Counted from the first letter of the stretch, positions 8,269 through 18,349 are shown. The stretch: 64,000 nt of DNA from Deltaproteobacteria bacterium (GCA_013812655.1 JACCTC010000127.1:1-64000), one strand, 5' to 3'. Notes: generated by a model from the sequence alone, not told the origin. Numbers and translations are program-made.

Positions 8269-11200
8269 GTGAGAACCGCGACCGCCCTGACGGTCATCAT
8301 CTTTCTGAGCACGGTGGCGGCGGTTCGCGCCGACCCACCCAGCCAGTATCCGTTCCGGCGCTTCGGCGTCGAGCACGGACTGCAGAACCTGTCGCTCAAC
8401 CAGATCAGCCAGACCGGTGATGGCTTGCTGTGGGTCGCGAGCGAGGACGGGCTTTATCAGTACGATGGCACCCGGTTCCGCCGCTTTGACGTCGCCGAGG
8501 GTCTGCCGTCGAGCCACGTCAAGGCGCTGCTACCGGAGCGCCGGGGCTTGTGGGTCGGGACCGAGAGGGGCGTCGCGCTCGTGGTTGACGGGCAGGTCAC
8601 GACCACCGCGCTGACCCAAAGCCTGCCGGCGGAGCTCGTCAACGCGCTCACTCTGGGCCCCGACGGGACGCTGTGGGTCGCGAGCGATGGTGGCCTGTAC
8701 CACGAGCGCGGCGATCGCTTCGAGCTCGCGCCCGGCTGGCCCGGTGGGGCGAGCTCGGCCGTCCGCGTCGAGGTCGACGGCCGCGTGATCGCCGGCCGCG
8801 TTCGCGATGTCATCAGCGGCGATGGTGCGGGCTCGTGGACCGTGTACGGCGAGAGCGCCGGCTTTGGCCTCGAGCGGATCGACGCGATCGCGCGCACCGG
8901 AGACAACACGCTGTGGGTGCGGTCGTCGCGCTATCTGTGGGAGTGCAAGGAAACGCTGGCGACCTGTCGCGACGTGTCATCGGACCTGCCCGATGCGAGC
9001 GAGCTGGGGCGGCTCCTGGTCGATCGCCACGGCACGCTGTGGGTCACCACGCGCCGTGGCATCGCACATCGGCTCGCGGATGGTACGTGGGACGTGATCG
9101 GCGCCGCCGAGGGACTGCCCGCTCGCTCCGTGCTCGGTGCGTTCGAGGATCGCGAAGGCTCGATGTGGCTGATCGGCGACGAGCTGTTCCAGATGCTCGG
9201 CCGCGGCCTGTGGCGGTCGTACACCGCGGCGCACGACTTTCCCGCAGACACCGTGTGGTCGATGATGCGCGATCGTCGGGGCGCGCTGTGGGTCGGTACC
9301 AACCGGGGCGTCCTCGAGGCCACCGCTGAGAGCTGGACGGTCTTCCCCGGCACCGAGCCGTTCGCGTTCAACGCGGTGATCGAGGTGAACGGCGCGATCT
9401 ACGCGGCCGGCAGCGGCCCAGATGTGCTCCGCCTCGATTCGCGCACGCGGACGACCACGGTGCTCGGGCCCGGTGCCGAGCTCGCGGGTGACAACTTCAA
9501 CTCGATGGTCCACGAGGGCGACACGCTGTGGGTCGCAAGCTGGAAGAGTGGCCTTTTGGCGATGACCGAGGGTGACGGCAAGCGCACGTGGCGCCGCGAG
9601 TCGCTCCCCCGCGGCAACGACCGCGAAAACGTCAACCAGCTCGTGCTCGATCGGCATGGCCGGCTGTGGGCGACCGGCACGGAGGGCCTCGCGGTGCGTG
9701 ACGATCGCGGCTGGCACCGCCTCGACGAGCGCGAGGGTCTGACCGCGAGGAGCACCCAGTACATCGTCGAGCGGGCCTCTGGTGAGATCTGCGTCGCGTA
9801 CTCGGAGGCGCATGGTGTCACGTGCTTTCGCTACGGCACCGAGGTCACCAACATCCGCCACCTGACAACCGCCCACGGCCTCGCGAGCGACAAGGTCTAT
9901 CTGCTCGGGGAGGACGCACGCGGCCGGCTCTACGTCGGCATGGGGATCGGTGTCGACGTCATCGATGGCGGGTCGCACGAGCACTTCTCGACGGCGACCG
10001 GGCTCGCAGGCGACGACTGCGCCGCCCGCGCGTTCTGGAGCGACCCCGACGGCGACGTGTTCATCGGCACCACGCGCGGCATGGCCCGCTTCGCGAGTGC
10101 ACGCTACACCGCGCCGCCCCTGCCGCCGGAGCCGGTGATCCTCGGCGTGTCGCTCGGCGGCACCCCACTCGGGACCGGCCCCCCTCGCGCACCGAAGCCT
10201 GGCAGCGCCTCGCTCTACGTCCAGTTCGCCGCGCCGACGTTCGGGAATCGCGCCCAGATCGAGCTGCAGGTCCGGCTCTTGCCGCTCGAGAGCGAGTGGC
10301 GGATGACGAGCGTCGGCGAGGCTCGCTACCACCAGCTGCCTCCCGATGACTATCGGTTCGAGGTGCGCTCGCGGATCGCACCGGGCGCGTTCGGTCCCGC
10401 GACCACCGTCGTGTTCTCGATCGAGCCCGCGTGGTGGCAGACGCTCGGGTTCCGCGTGCTGGTCGCCCTCGCGCTCGTCATCGCGCTCTTGCTGGTGATC
10501 GCGTGGCGTGCACGCGTCTCGACTGCGCGGGCGGCGCGCCGGATCGTCCTGCGCTCGGAGGCGAGCTTCCGGGCCCTGATCGATCAGTCTCCGGATGCCG
10601 TGATCGTTCATCGCGAGGGCACGGTCATCTACGCGAACCACAAGGCGCTCGAGTCTCTCGGGTACCCCACGCCGGACGAGATCGTCGGTGGGCCGGCGCT
10701 GGCCCTCGTGCATCCCGACGACCACGGCGCAGTACTCGCGCGCGCCGCGATGCTCGCTCGCGGCGAGCCGCTGCCGGTCCGCGAGCTCCGGTTCCAGCGC
10801 AAGGACGGCTCGCACCTCGTGGCCGAGGTCTCGGCGCTCACCGTCGATTTCGGCGGGACGCCGGCGACCCTGGCCGTCCTCCGTGATTGCACCGAGCGCA
10901 AGGCGCTCGAGACGCGACTCGTCCTCGCGGATCGCATGGCATCGATCGGGACGCTCGCGGCGGGCATCGCCCACGAGATCAACAACCCGCTCGCATACGT
11001 GAAAGGCAACCTCGCCTTCCTCGCCGAGGAGCTCCCCGAATCGGCCGTCTCGCCCGCGCTGCGCGTGGCGCTCAACGATGCCGTCGAAGGCGCGACGCGC
11101 GTCCAGCGCATCGTCGCCGGGCTCAAGACGTTTTCGCGCGCCGACCACGAACAGCGCGCTTCGATCGATGTCCAGCGCGCGCTCGAGCTGGCGCTGCGGA

Positions 11201-12099
11201 TGACGTCGAACGAGCTGCGGCACCGTTGCACGGTGACAACGAAGCTCGGGCCGGTTCCCCACGTGCTCGGGGACGAGTCACGGCTCGGCCAGGTCTTCAT
11301 CAACCTGCTCGTCAACGCAGCGCACGCGATCCCGGACGGTCGCGCTGACGACCACCAGATCCACGTTTCGACGCACACCGACGACGCGGGCCGCGCTGTG
11401 ATCGAGATTCACGACGACGGATGCGGCATGGCGCCGGACGTGGTGAAGCGGATCTTCGATCCGTTCTTCACGACGAAGGACGTTGGCGAAGGCACGGGGC
11501 TGGGGCTCGCGATCGGCCTCGGCATCGTGAAGGCGCTCGGCGGTGAGATCCTCGTCGACAGCACGCCCGGCGTCGGCTCGACGTTCACGGTCACGTTGCC
11601 ACCGATGACACCGGGCTCCGAGATTGTCTCCGCGCGTGCTCCCTCACCCGCCCCCGTGCTGCCCGACCTGCCGGACTCGCCCGAGACGTCCGTGACCGCG
11701 CGGCTCGTTCCACGATCCAGCCAAGTGCTGTTGATCGACGACGACGACCGGCTGCGCACGTCACTCGCGCGGATGCTTCGCAAGGAACACACGATCACGC
11801 TGGCGAGCTCGGCGCGCGAGGCGCTAGCCCACCTCGATGCCGGCGAGACCTTCGACGTGATCGTCTCGGATCTCATGATGCCGGAGATGACCGGCATGGA
11901 GCTCCACGCCGCGCTACACCGCCGCGATCCCGAGCTGGCGGCTCGCATGGTCTTCATGACCGGCGGCGCGTTCACCGAGGACGCCCAGCTGTTCATCGAC
12001 CAGATCCCGCATCGCTGGCTCCAGAAGCCGTTCGAGGTGGCCGAGATCCGGCAGCTGGTGCGGCGCGTGCTCGCCCGACGGCGAGCGGACGCCGCTTAG
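8269..12099 (+). CDS. Hybrid histidine kinase with beta-propeller sensor and C-terminal receiver
   Basis: 1276 aa. A signal peptide (residues 1-22) leads into a long periplasmic region of two-component propeller repeats with recurring LWV motifs (for example LLWVASEDGLYQYDG, ALWVGTNRGVLE), then a Y_Y_Y-type Ig domain (about 625-715). One membrane helix lies near 724-745. Inside the cell follow a PAS domain (about 760-880), HisKA with GIAHEINNPLAY (His near 902), HATPase_c (G-box GTGLGLAIGLGI), and a receiver domain from about 1150 with phospho-acceptor Asp near 1201 in VSDLMMPEMTG. The architecture resembles Bacteroides hybrid sensors but ends in a receiver rather than an AraC domain. It starts with GTG at 8269. 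Ligand unknown; extracellular glycans are bound by some relatives. Confidence 0.92.
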   Translation: MRTATALTVIIFLSTVAAVRADPPSQYPFRRFGVEHGLQNLSLNQISQTGDGLLWVASEDGLYQYDGTRFRRFDVAEGLPSSHVKALLPERRGLWVGTERGVALVVDGQVTTTALTQSLPAELVNALTLGPDGTLWVASDGGLYHERGDRFELAPGWPGGASSAVRVEVDGRVIAGRVRDVISGDGAGSWTVYGESAGFGLERIDAIARTGDNTLWVRSSRYLWECKETLATCRDVSSDLPDASELGRLLVDRHGTLWVTTRRGIAHRLADGTWDVIGAAEGLPARSVLGAFEDREGSMWLIGDELFQMLGRGLWRSYTAAHDFPADTVWSMMRDRRGALWVGTNRGVLEATAESWTVFPGTEPFAFNAVIEVNGAIYAAGSGPDVLRLDSRTRTTTVLGPGAELAGDNFNSMVHEGDTLWVASWKSGLLAMTEGDGKRTWRRESLPRGNDRENVNQLVLDRHGRLWATGTEGLAVRDDRGWHRLDEREGLTARSTQYIVERASGEICVAYSEAHGVTCFRYGTEVTNIRHLTTAHGLASDKVYLLGEDARGRLYVGMGIGVDVIDGGSHEHFSTATGLAGDDCAARAFWSDPDGDVFIGTTRGMARFASARYTAPPLPPEPVILGVSLGGTPLGTGPPRAPKPGSASLYVQFAAPTFGNRAQIELQVRLLPLESEWRMTSVGEARYHQLPPDDYRFEVRSRIAPGAFGPATTVVFSIEPAWWQTLGFRVLVALALVIALLLVIAWRARVSTARAARRIVLRSEASFRALIDQSPDAVIVHREGTVIYANHKALESLGYPTPDEIVGGPALALVHPDDHGAVLARAAMLARGEPLPVRELRFQRKDGSHLVAEVSALTVDFGGTPATLAVLRDCTERKALETRLVLADRMASIGTLAAGIAHEINNPLAYVKGNLAFLAEELPESAVSPALRVALNDAVEGATRVQRIVAGLKTFSRADHEQRASIDVQRALELALRMTSNELRHRCTVTTKLGPVPHVLGDESRLGQVFINLLVNAAHAIPDGRADDHQIHVSTHTDDAGRAVIEIHDDGCGMAPDVVKRIFDPFFTTKDVGEGTGLGLAIGLGIVKALGGEILVDSTPGVGSTFTVTLPPMTPGSEIVSARAPSPAPVLPDLPDSPETSVTARLVPRSSQVLLIDDDDRLRTSLARMLRKEHTITLASSAREALAHLDAGETFDVIVSDLMMPEMTGMELHAALHRRDPELAARMVFMTGGAFTEDAQLFIDQIPHRWLQKPFEVAEIRQLVRRVLARRRADAA

Positions 12100-13667
12100 A
12101 ACGCCTTGACGATGCCCGCGGTCACCGCGTGGAAGACGTCCGTGCGCTGCACGCCGCCCTCGGGGTGCATGCGCTGCGAGCTGTCGACCTTGTCGCCGAA
12201 CGTCGCCTTCGTGAACTGCAGGTCATACGTGGCCTGGATGTCCATCGACGGCTTCCAGCGGTAGGTCAGCCCGGCGCCGACCGTCGCGCCCTTCGCGGCC
12301 GGGCTCTTGCCGTCCTCGAGGTTCTTGGTCTGCTTGTAGCTCGCCGTGAACAGCATCGCGTCGAGGCTGAACCGCAGGCCGAGCTTGTTCGAGAACCGCG
12401 GCATCGCGAGCGCGACACCGAGCTTCGGCGCGATCATGATCTCCGACGGCAACATCGCCGTGTTCTCGGCGAGGTTCACGGCCTTCGCGACCTGGAAGGA
12501 CTGGTAGTGGAGGCCGGCGCGACCGAGCAGCATCATTCCGCTCTTGCGCCGGAAGTCGATCCCGAAGATGCCGCGCACGTTCAGGTTGTGCAGCGAGATG
12601 CTCGTCGTCTTGTCCATCGGCGTCTTGATCCCGGGGATCGCCTTCGCGTAGTCGTACGTGAGCTCGGTGCCGACCACGAACTTCGACTTGTAGGGACGGT
12701 AGTAGCCGCCGCCGAGCGCGAGCGTCGCTGCAGCCGTCGAGATGTTGTAGTTGTTCGGGACGCCGGCCGCGCCACCGGGGGTTCGCAGCGCCTGTGACAG
12801 GAACGAGACGCCGAGCCGCACGCGCATGTCGATCTGGCTGTCGCCGCCACCGCCGATCGCGGGCGGCGCAGACTTCTTCTGGACGTCGAGCGACGAGCTC
12901 AGCACGTAGCCGAGGTCACCTTCTTCGTTCTCGACCTCGGTGTACTTGCCCTTCGTCTCGCCAGTGGGGAACAGGACCTCGCCGGCCTTAGCGACGTAGA
13001 TCTGCTCGCTCTTGGCGTCGGGATCGACGTAGACCGGGGTCTTCGAGGCGACGCGCGCCTTCTTGCGGGTGTCGACCTCTTCCTCGTCGTCTGCATCCTC
13101 GTCGCCGGCGTCAGCGTCCTCGTCGCCCTCATCGAGCGGATCCTCGTCATCCTCGTCGACAGCCGGCTTGGTCTTCGGCTTGACAGCCTCTACCGCGGGT
13201 TTGATCTTGGTGACCTTCGCGATCGGTTTCTTGACGTCCTCGTCGGCATCCTCGTCGTCGGCGTCATCGTCGCCGCCGTCCTCTTGCCCTTCGCCCACCG
13301 CATCGGCGCCGATGCGGTCATCGGGCGCTTCGTCGCTCGCGCCGCCGAACCCGCGCTTGACGCCACGGCCATCGACGAACGGGCGACGCCGCGTGTTCCG
13401 GGCGATCTCGTCGCCACCGGGCATGTCGACCGTGCTGCGCGCGACGAAGCCGGTGCGGCCGGATACCCGGACCTTCAGCCACCGACCCTCCTTCGCGATG
13501 ACGGTCATCGCCTTGCCCTCGTCGACCTTGAGGAGGACCTTGGCGCGCTCGCCGGGGCGCGCGTACAGCTTCGTCGGTTGGTTCGTCCGGACCTTCTCGG
13601 CGTGGCTGATGGCAGGGTCACCAGCGACGCCGAAGAGCAAGACGAGGATCAGGACACTCACCCTCAT
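12096..13667 (-). CDS. Envelope protein: two SH3b domains, acidic linker, beta-barrel
   Basis: 523 aa with a signal peptide (cleavage near residue 23). Residues about 25-85 are an SH3b domain (TKLYARPGERAKVLLKVDEG), followed by a very acidic Asp/Glu stretch (about 110-205) and a second SH3b (about 205-265; TPVYVDPDAKSEQIYVAKAG). The C-terminal 240 residues alternate in the way of an outer-membrane beta-barrel and end in a non-polar residue (VTAGIVKAF). SH3b domains often bind peptidoglycan, so the protein may tie the outer membrane to the cell wall. Its stop codon overlaps that of the hybrid kinase gene, which converges on it. Confidence 0.85.
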   Translation of the reverse strand: MRVSVLILVLLFGVAGDPAISHAEKVRTNQPTKLYARPGERAKVLLKVDEGKAMTVIAKEGRWLKVRVSGRTGFVARSTVDMPGGDEIARNTRRRPFVDGRGVKRGFGGASDEAPDDRIGADAVGEGQEDGGDDDADDEDADEDVKKPIAKVTKIKPAVEAVKPKTKPAVDEDDEDPLDEGDEDADAGDEDADDEEEVDTRKKARVASKTPVYVDPDAKSEQIYVAKAGEVLFPTGETKGKYTEVENEEGDLGYVLSSSLDVQKKSAPPAIGGGGDSQIDMRVRLGVSFLSQALRTPGGAAGVPNNYNISTAAATLALGGGYYRPYKSKFVVGTELTYDYAKAIPGIKTPMDKTTSISLHNLNVRGIFGIDFRRKSGMMLLGRAGLHYQSFQVAKAVNLAENTAMLPSEIMIAPKLGVALAMPRFSNKLGLRFSLDAMLFTASYKQTKNLEDGKSPAAKGATVGAGLTYRWKPSMDIQATYDLQFTKATFGDKVDSSQRMHPEGGVQRTDVFHAVTAGIVKAF

Positions 13668-13903
13668 GAGCCTTCATTCTACAAGCCCCATGCCGGTTCC
13701 CGCACGTCGAGGTTGAGGCCTTCGTCGCGCTGCCCACATGGTCACATCTGTAACCGGCGCGGATTGCTCACGTTTCGCGGCGCAGTGGGTTCGGGATTTC
13801 GCGTGGGGATCGAATGCCCCAGTTGCTGATGGGACTCGTGGCTCCGTCGGGGGCATCCAGGCGCCAGCACGCGTATGAGGTACGTTAAGCTGAGGCTCGC
13901 CCC

Positions 13904-14830
13904 ATGACCTTGCAGAAGCGTTCGTACACCTCGGGCCACTTCGAGCTCATGATCGACGGTCACAAGACGACCGCCTATCTGAAGTCCGTCGACGGTGGGC
14001 ATGTCAAAGCGAATGCGATCGATGAGCCGATCGGTCCGCACAACCAGCGCATCAAGCACACGTCGACGGTCGAGATCGAGCCGTTCTCGATCGACTTCGG
14101 CATCTCCGGTGCGAAGGACATCATGCGGTGGGTGCAGATGGCCTTCAACAAGGAGATCTCGCGCCGCAGCGGCATGATCACGCACGCGAACTTCGATCTT
14201 CGCGCGACCTACGAGCACGAGTTCTACGACGCGCTGCTCACCGAGGTCACGTTCCCCGCGCTCGACGGCTCCTCCAAGGAGAGCGCGTTCATGAAGATGA
14301 AGATCCAGCCGGAGCGTGTCGTCCCGCGCAAGGTCAGCAACGGCCCGGCGATCACCGGCGCCGGCGGCACCAGGCAAAAGCTTTGGACGGCTGCGAATTT
14401 CCGCTTCAACATCGATGGCCTCGACGACATGCGCTACACGAACAAGATCGAGTCGTTCACGGTCAAGCAGGGCATCAAGAAGCTCTACACCGGTGAGGAT
14501 CGGTTCCCGCAGATCGAGCCCACGAACCTCCAGTTCCCGCACATCGTCGGCACGATCTCGCTCGAGTACGCCGACCAGCTGCTCAAGTGGCACCAGGATT
14601 ACGTCATGAAGGGCACGCGTGACGATCGCGCGGAGAAGACTGGCTCGCTCGAGTTCCTCGCGCCCGACCTCAAGACCACGCTCTTCCAGATCAACCTGTT
14701 CGAGATGGGCATCCACGCCCTCCAGATCCAGCAGTCGCAGGCGAACCAGGACTCGATCAAGCGCGTGAAGTTCGATCTCTACGTCGGTCGCATGCAGCTC
14801 GACGGCGGCGGCTCGCTCGGCATGGAGTAG
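13904..14830 (+). CDS. Phage tail-tube-like protein with two fused tube domains
   Basis: 308 aa. The protein is an internal duplication. Residues about 8-145 and 160-305 align: FELMIDG with FRFNIDG, HVKANAI with TVKQGI, IDFGISGAKDIMRWVQ with GTISLEYADQLLKWHQ, and a final strand region ending MKIQPERV against FDLYVGRM. Each half has the FxFxIDG opening and strand-helix-strand order of the T4 gp19/gpV/Hcp tail-tube family. Single-domain tube proteins of phages and contractile injection systems are about 150 aa, so this is a tandem fusion. No sheath, baseplate, spike or AAA gene is nearby. A lone secreted, membrane-associated or structural role cannot be told apart; I see no signal peptide. The ATG follows a GAGG site. 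Confidence 0.7.
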   Translation: MTLQKRSYTSGHFELMIDGHKTTAYLKSVDGGHVKANAIDEPIGPHNQRIKHTSTVEIEPFSIDFGISGAKDIMRWVQMAFNKEISRRSGMITHANFDLRATYEHEFYDALLTEVTFPALDGSSKESAFMKMKIQPERVVPRKVSNGPAITGAGGTRQKLWTAANFRFNIDGLDDMRYTNKIESFTVKQGIKKLYTGEDRFPQIEPTNLQFPHIVGTISLEYADQLLKWHQDYVMKGTRDDRAEKTGSLEFLAPDLKTTLFQINLFEMGIHALQIQQSQANQDSIKRVKFDLYVGRMQLDGGGSLGME

Positions 14831-14834
14831 CGGC

Positions 14835-15503
14835 TCACATGCGCCAGTAGACGAGCAGGTCATAGAAGACGTGCGCGTAGACGACGTGAGCGAGCGAGCG
14901 AAACCAGAAGATCAACGCGAACGCGACGCCGGCGAGACAGCGGAAAGCGAACGCATGGGTCGACCATGCCTCGCCGTAGATGCCGATGTGGTGGGCGGCG
15001 GAGAACGCCACCGACGAGGCGACGATGGCGACGGCGATGGCAAGGCGTGAGGATAGAGCGCGCTGTCCGAGCGCGACGAGCCCGCCGAGCAGGCCGAGCC
15101 GGAACACGAGCTCCTCGTGGACGCCGGCGCCGAGCGCGTTGACCATCTCACCGCCGGTGATGCCGAGCCCGAGGACGCGGTCGAGGATCAGCGTGATCAA
15201 GGCGCCGAGCGTGAGCGCGTAGAGCGCAGCCTCGAGGAAGACCGGCGCCACCACGTCGATGGTCAGCGATGCCCAGCGACGGCCCTGGCGGATCCAGATC
15301 AGGAAACCGAGCGCGATGACGGCGTAGACCAGCAAGTAGGTCGTGCGGCCGAGCGAGCTATAGACAGCGCGGGTGATGACATCGGCGCCGTTGACGCGGC
15401 CCGCGAACAGCACGCCGATCTCGTAGGCGAGGAGCAGCGGGAAGATCAACACGAGACTCGCCGGGAGGTCGCCGTGTCCGGCCCAGGTCGCGCCGCGCTT
15501 CAT
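14835..15503 (-). CDS. CPBP (CAAX-like) intramembrane metalloprotease
   Basis: 222 aa with about six to seven hydrophobic helices. The family signature is present: HEELVFRLG (EExxxR, first metal/catalytic motif) near residue 135 and FSAAHHIG near 170. These Abi/CAAX proteases cleave within membranes, or in bacteria act in bacteriocin self-immunity and envelope protein processing. The ATG at 15503 lies 5 bp after the stop of the M16 peptidase gene, so both are probably co-transcribed. Confidence 0.85.
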   Translation of the reverse strand: MKRGATWAGHGDLPASLVLIFPLLLAYEIGVLFAGRVNGADVITRAVYSSLGRTTYLLVYAVIALGFLIWIRQGRRWASLTIDVVAPVFLEAALYALTLGALITLILDRVLGLGITGGEMVNALGAGVHEELVFRLGLLGGLVALGQRALSSRLAIAVAIVASSVAFSAAHHIGIYGEAWSTHAFAFRCLAGVAFALIFWFRSLAHVVYAHVFYDLLVYWRM

Positions 15504-15508
15504 CGTCT

Positions 15509-18349
15509 TTACGGCCTCCGGCCGCGCGAGCGCACCGGCTTTTGGCGCGGGGCAGGAGCGGCCCTGCGCTCCGCGGGAACCTTGCTCGGCGCCAGCGGCT
15601 TGGTCGGCGCCGGCGACTTGATCGGCGCCGGCGGCTTGGTCAGCGACCGCTTCGTCGCGGCGGGGCTGGCGACCGGCGGACGGATCGTGGCGGTGATCAT
15701 TCGATCGACGCGGAGGTACTTCGCCGCGGCGGCGGTGATGTCGGCGGGCTTGACCGCGTGGATCGCGTCGGCGTAGCGCGACCAGCTTTGCCAGCCGAGG
15801 CCATAGGCCTCGTGATAGACGAGCGCGTTCGCGACAGCGGCGCGGCGTTGCATCGCGATCTCGTGGCTGCCGATCAGGTAAGTGCGGGCACGCTCGAGCT
15901 CGGCAGCCGTGACGCCGTCGACGCGGACGCGCTCGAGCTCGGCCCGCACCACGGCGACTGCCTCGTCGAGCTTCGCCGGCGAGCACGACAGATAGACGGC
16001 GATGAAGCCCGGATCGACGCCCTCGATCGAGTGCGCGGAGATCCGGTAGGCGAGCGCGCGTTTCTCGCGGAGCTCGGCGAAGAGCCGGCCGCTCTGGCCG
16101 CCGAGGATCGACACCAGGATCTCGAGGGCAAACCGATCGGGCGTGTCCACGGTGGCGCCCGGAAAGCCGACGACGAGGTGTGCCTGGGCGCGGTCGAGAA
16201 ACGCGAACACCTCGCGGTCGGTCGCGGGGCGACCATCGAATCCCGCTCGCCAGCCTTCGCTGGCTCGCTCCACCTTGGACACGAACGGCTGCACGGCCGG
16301 CTTCGCGCGGCTGATCCGATCGAAGCGAGCGCGCACCTTGGTGATGACCTCGTCGACATCGACATCGCCGACGACCGAGAGCGTGAGCGCCGAGGCCGGG
16401 TAGCGCTCGCGATAGAACGCCGCGAGCGCCGGCCGCGACACCGTGGAGATCGTCGCCGCGGTGCCGAGCACGTCGCGCGCGTACGGATGGTCGCGGTAGA
16501 GCGCCTCGCTGAACAGCCGGAACGCGGCGTGCGTCGGACTGTCGGCCTGGGCTTGTTGATCGTCGACGAGGAGCCGGCGTTCGCGCGCGAGCTCGTCGGC
16601 GGGCAGCGTCGGGTCGAGGATGCAATCGGCAAACAGCTCGAAGCCCGGCTGCCACGTGCGCGCGAGCCACTCGGCAGCGACGCCGAAGCTGTTGCGGCCG
16701 GCGACGCCTGCCAGCGAGCCGCCGAGGCGATCGATACGATCGGCGACGGCCGTCGCGTCGAGCATGCCGCAGCCGCGCGTGATCATGCGCGCGAGCAGCG
16801 TCGACATCCCGCTCTGGACGGGCTCCTCGACGCGCTGACCGCCGCGCCACACTGCACGCATCGCGACGACGGGCACCGAGGGGTCGCGGCGGACGAGCAG
16901 CGTGATGCCATTCGCGAGCACGACGCGCTTCTCGATCGGCGCGACGACGGTGGTCTGCTTGGTCGACAGCGAGCGACGGACGCGCGCCTCGGCCTGCCGC
17001 GCGAACACACCGCCTCCGGCGCCGCGGCGCGGCTTCGGCAAGATCGCCGCGACGCTCGCGTTACCGGGCTGCAGGTAGCGCCGGATCGCCTGCGAGACAT
17101 CGTGCCGGCGGACGCTGCGAATCCGGTCGAGGTAGACGTGACCGAACTGCGGATCGCCGGCCACGGTCGCGTACCAGCCGAGCGAGCGTGCGCGACCCTG
17201 CGCGGTCTCGAGCTGCCGCACGAACCCGGTCTCCGCGGCGATCCGCGCCTTGTCGAGCTCGTCGGAGGTCAGCTCGTCGGCGAGCCACTTGCCGTGATCG
17301 ACGAGGGCGCCGACCGTCTTCTGCGCATCGCCCGGACGCGCAGTCGCCGACAGCACGAGCAGGCCCGGATCACGGAGTGCGTGGACGTTCGCGTACGCCG
17401 ACGTGACGAGCTGATCGCGATCGCGCAGAAGCCGCGGCAGCCGCGCCGACTCGCTCTGGCCGAGCAGGATCGCCGCGACGTCGAGCGCCGCGAGATCGGG
17501 GTGCCGTGCGGCGGGCACGTGGAAGCCGACGGCGAGGTGCGCCTCGGTGACGTCGCGGTGCAGCGCCGTCGCGCGCGCGTCGGTCTGCATGGGTTCGGCG
17601 CTGACCCGCCGCAGGGGCCGGCCGGCCGGCATCGAACGGAACCGCCGCTCGACGCTGCGCCGCACCCGTACCGGATCGACGTCACCCGCGACGACGAGCG
17701 TCAGGTTATCGGCGACGTAATAGCTGCGAAAAAACTCGACGAGCGTGCGTTCGGTGAGCCGCTGCACGCTCTCGGCGGTGCCGATCACGGGGCGGCGGTA
17801 GGGGTGCGCGACGAACGCGGTCGCGAACAGGCTCTGCGCGACGGTGCGTGCCGGATCGTCGCTGCCCTGCCGGATCTCCTCGAGGATCACCTGGCGTTCG
17901 CGCGCGAGCTCCTCGGGATCCACGCGCGGCGTCATCAGCGTGTCGCCGAGCGCATCGACCGCGACGTCGACGTGATCGCGCCCTAGCACCGCGTGATAGA
18001 CGGTGTGATCGAACGCGGTCCACGCGTTGATCTCGCCGCCGCCGGATTCGATCGTGCGGACCAGCTCGCCGAGGCCGTAGTCGCCCGAGCCCTTGAACAG
18101 CATGTGCTCGACGAAGTGCGCGGTGCCGGCCTGGTCGGGACCCTCGTCGGCAGACCCGACGCCGACCCACGCCTGCACCGCCGCGACCGGAGCCGGATGG
18201 CCGGGCGCGATGTGGAGCGTCAGTCCGTTGTCGAAGCGGTGGGTGAGGATCTCGTGCACGGCGGTCGTTGCCGCCGGCGCCGCCCATAGCCAGGCGGCCA
18301 CCAGCACGGCGGCTCGCAAAGCATAGGCATGGGGTCGGGTGCGGGGCAT
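15509..18349 (-). CDS. Periplasmic M16-family (pitrilysin-type) zinc metallopeptidase, two-unit
   Basis: 946 aa with a signal peptide (about 1-28). The first M16 unit has the inverted zinc motif HFVEH (His78, Glu81, His82) and the distal acidic stretch LARERQVILEEI, and should be catalytic. The second unit (from about 480) has the fold-typical NGITLLVRRDPSVPVVAMRA opening but lacks HxxEH and is the non-catalytic half, as in other M16 proteins that close over a peptide. A Pro/Ala/Lys-rich tail (last 50 residues) is unusual and may bind nucleic acid or wall polymers. I chose the ATG at 18349 for the signal peptide. It heads an operon with the CPBP protease. Confidence 0.92.
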   Translation of the reverse strand: MPRTRPHAYALRAAVLVAAWLWAAPAATTAVHEILTHRFDNGLTLHIAPGHPAPVAAVQAWVGVGSADEGPDQAGTAHFVEHMLFKGSGDYGLGELVRTIESGGGEINAWTAFDHTVYHAVLGRDHVDVAVDALGDTLMTPRVDPEELARERQVILEEIRQGSDDPARTVAQSLFATAFVAHPYRRPVIGTAESVQRLTERTLVEFFRSYYVADNLTLVVAGDVDPVRVRRSVERRFRSMPAGRPLRRVSAEPMQTDARATALHRDVTEAHLAVGFHVPAARHPDLAALDVAAILLGQSESARLPRLLRDRDQLVTSAYANVHALRDPGLLVLSATARPGDAQKTVGALVDHGKWLADELTSDELDKARIAAETGFVRQLETAQGRARSLGWYATVAGDPQFGHVYLDRIRSVRRHDVSQAIRRYLQPGNASVAAILPKPRRGAGGGVFARQAEARVRRSLSTKQTTVVAPIEKRVVLANGITLLVRRDPSVPVVAMRAVWRGGQRVEEPVQSGMSTLLARMITRGCGMLDATAVADRIDRLGGSLAGVAGRNSFGVAAEWLARTWQPGFELFADCILDPTLPADELARERRLLVDDQQAQADSPTHAAFRLFSEALYRDHPYARDVLGTAATISTVSRPALAAFYRERYPASALTLSVVGDVDVDEVITKVRARFDRISRAKPAVQPFVSKVERASEGWRAGFDGRPATDREVFAFLDRAQAHLVVGFPGATVDTPDRFALEILVSILGGQSGRLFAELREKRALAYRISAHSIEGVDPGFIAVYLSCSPAKLDEAVAVVRAELERVRVDGVTAAELERARTYLIGSHEIAMQRRAAVANALVYHEAYGLGWQSWSRYADAIHAVKPADITAAAAKYLRVDRMITATIRPPVASPAATKRSLTKPPAPIKSPAPTKPLAPSKVPAERRAAPAPRQKPVRSRGRRP

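Noticed and set aside
13668-13903. tRNA or small RNA gene in the 236-bp gap before the tail-tube-like gene
   Set aside because: A ggttcg-type T-loop-like string is present but no cloverleaf can be paired around it.
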